A DNA stretch of 64,000 nucleotides, taken from the NCBI GenBank assembly GCA_013002025.1, contig JABDKW010000029.1, positions 41,946 through 105,945 of the forward strand. Direction: 5' to 3'. The position numbers were made by a program, and so were the translations under genes. This DNA comes from Gammaproteobacteria bacterium. GTDB lineage: Bacteria > Pseudomonadota > Gammaproteobacteria > Arenicellales > Arenicellaceae. The notes under the pieces were generated by a model. The model did no database searches. It was not told the origin of the DNA and saw only the letters and a program-made list of their open reading frames with translations. This document shows, piece by piece, positions 63,514 to 64,000 of this stretch. The first letter of the stretch is position 1; every line of letters starts with the position of its first letter.

Positions 63514-64000
63514 ATGCAACTCGAACTCAAACAACACTCACACTTTAAAGGTCGTCGTGGCCCGCTGTTAATCGTCGTCGCAGACGGCGTCGGCATTGCC
63601 CCACCCGGGCCCGGTAATGCAGTGACAGAAGCAAATACACCAACCCTGGATAAACTCGCCGAACAGGCTTTGTATACCGAGTTGCGAGCGCACGGCACCG
63701 CCGTGGGTCTGCCTAGCGATGAGGATATGGGCAATAGCGAGGTGGGTCACAATGCCATTGGCGCCGGCCGTATCTTCGCGCAAGGCGCCAAGTTGGTTAA
63801 TCAGGCGCTGGAGAGCGGCGCGGCCTATCAAACTGAAGTCTGGCAAGAGGCTATCCGGCACGGTAGTGAAAAGACTCTGCATTTTATGGGGCTGCACTCC
63901 GACGGCAACGTGCACTCACACAATAATCACCTGTACCAGTTGATGTACAAGGCGGCTGAGCAGGGGGTGCGCAGTTGTTGCTTGCATATATTGCTCGACG
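63514..64000 (+). CDS. gpmI: 2,3-bisphosphoglycerate-independent phosphoglycerate mutase, partial
   Basis: The frame from the ATG at 63514 runs open to the end of the window, giving the first 162 residues of GpmI. The first metal site is in VVADGVGIA (about 22-30), the phospho-Ser nucleophile is in EDMGNSEVGHNAIGAGR, and GLHSDGNVHSHNNHL is the substrate-binding segment of the family. It converts 3- to 2-phosphoglycerate with manganese. Early spacing to rdgB suggests a shared transcript. Confidence 0.95.
   Translation, partial: MQLELKQHSHFKGRRGPLLIVVADGVGIAPPGPGNAVTEANTPTLDKLAEQALYTELRAHGTAVGLPSDEDMGNSEVGHNAIGAGRIFAQGAKLVNQALESGAAYQTEVWQEAIRHGSEKTLHFMGLHSDGNVHSHNNHLYQLMYKAAEQGVRSCCLHILLD

Overview
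The window is a gene-dense chromosomal segment of a gammaproteobacterium. Evidence for this is the gene order typical of that class: hemA-prfA-prmC, ferredoxin/coaD/rsmD, ftsY-ftsE-ftsX-rpoH, a hemC/D-hemX-hemY cluster, lptM-lysA, gmk-rpoZ-spoT-ridA-recG-ubiA, and rph-rdgB. The RpoH protein has the proteobacterial RpoH box. Base composition is moderate in G+C and looks even throughout. I see no insertion sequence, prophage, CRISPR array, rRNA or tRNA gene. I cannot name the genus.

Layout. 1-4.3 kb: the tail of an unidentified membrane protein, then haem and translation-termination genes (hemA, prfA, prmC) and a DUF455 ferritin-like gene. 4.3-7.3 kb (minus): the cell-wall synthase PBP1b with an LpoP-type TPR lipoprotein. 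7.7-10.2 kb: a dynamin-like GTPase and a PEGA-like lipoprotein behind a promoter with an inverted repeat. 10.2-11.7 kb (minus): ferredoxin, coaD, rsmD. 11.8-15.5 kb: ftsY, ftsE, ftsX and rpoH; rpoH has a perfect CIRCE operator in its leader. 15.6-22.1 kb: gor, mutM, hemY, hemX and a fused hemC-hemD. 22.4-28.1 kb: argH, lptM, lysA, a DUF4124-glutaredoxin protein, xthA, a 5-formyl-THF cyclo-ligase and a lipoprotein cyclophilin.

28.3-34.2 kb (minus): a membrane protein fused to a beta-propeller, a hexapeptide acyltransferase, slyD, a B12/radical-SAM protein and tcdA. 34.2-42.9 kb: tatD-type nuclease, a small Cys-containing ORF, a CinA-type MoaB-domain protein, tag, an LplT/PlsC-type fusion, an FAD oxidoreductase/MnmM-like methyltransferase pair, an M48 lipoprotein protease and a sterol-desaturase-family enzyme. 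42.9-50.5 kb (minus): orphan ParA, ubiA, recG, ridA, spoT, rpoZ, gmk. 50.6-60.3 kb: EamA transporter, Kef-type antiporter, a TMTC-like GT-C/TPR protein divergent from a polyprenol-phosphate-sugar synthase, a NarL-type two-component system, a membrane protein and yicC. 60.4-64 kb: Ser/Thr kinase, PP2C phosphatase, rph, rdgB and the start of gpmI.

Most of the window is housekeeping. The observations most worth following are HrcA/CIRCE control of the heat-shock sigma factor (one heat-shock circuit wired into another), the HemC-HemD fusion, an apparent two-gene replacement of MnmC (MnmL/MnmM-like), a bacterial TMTC-like protein beside its likely lipid-sugar donor synthase, and a flippase-like membrane domain fused to a TolB-type propeller.
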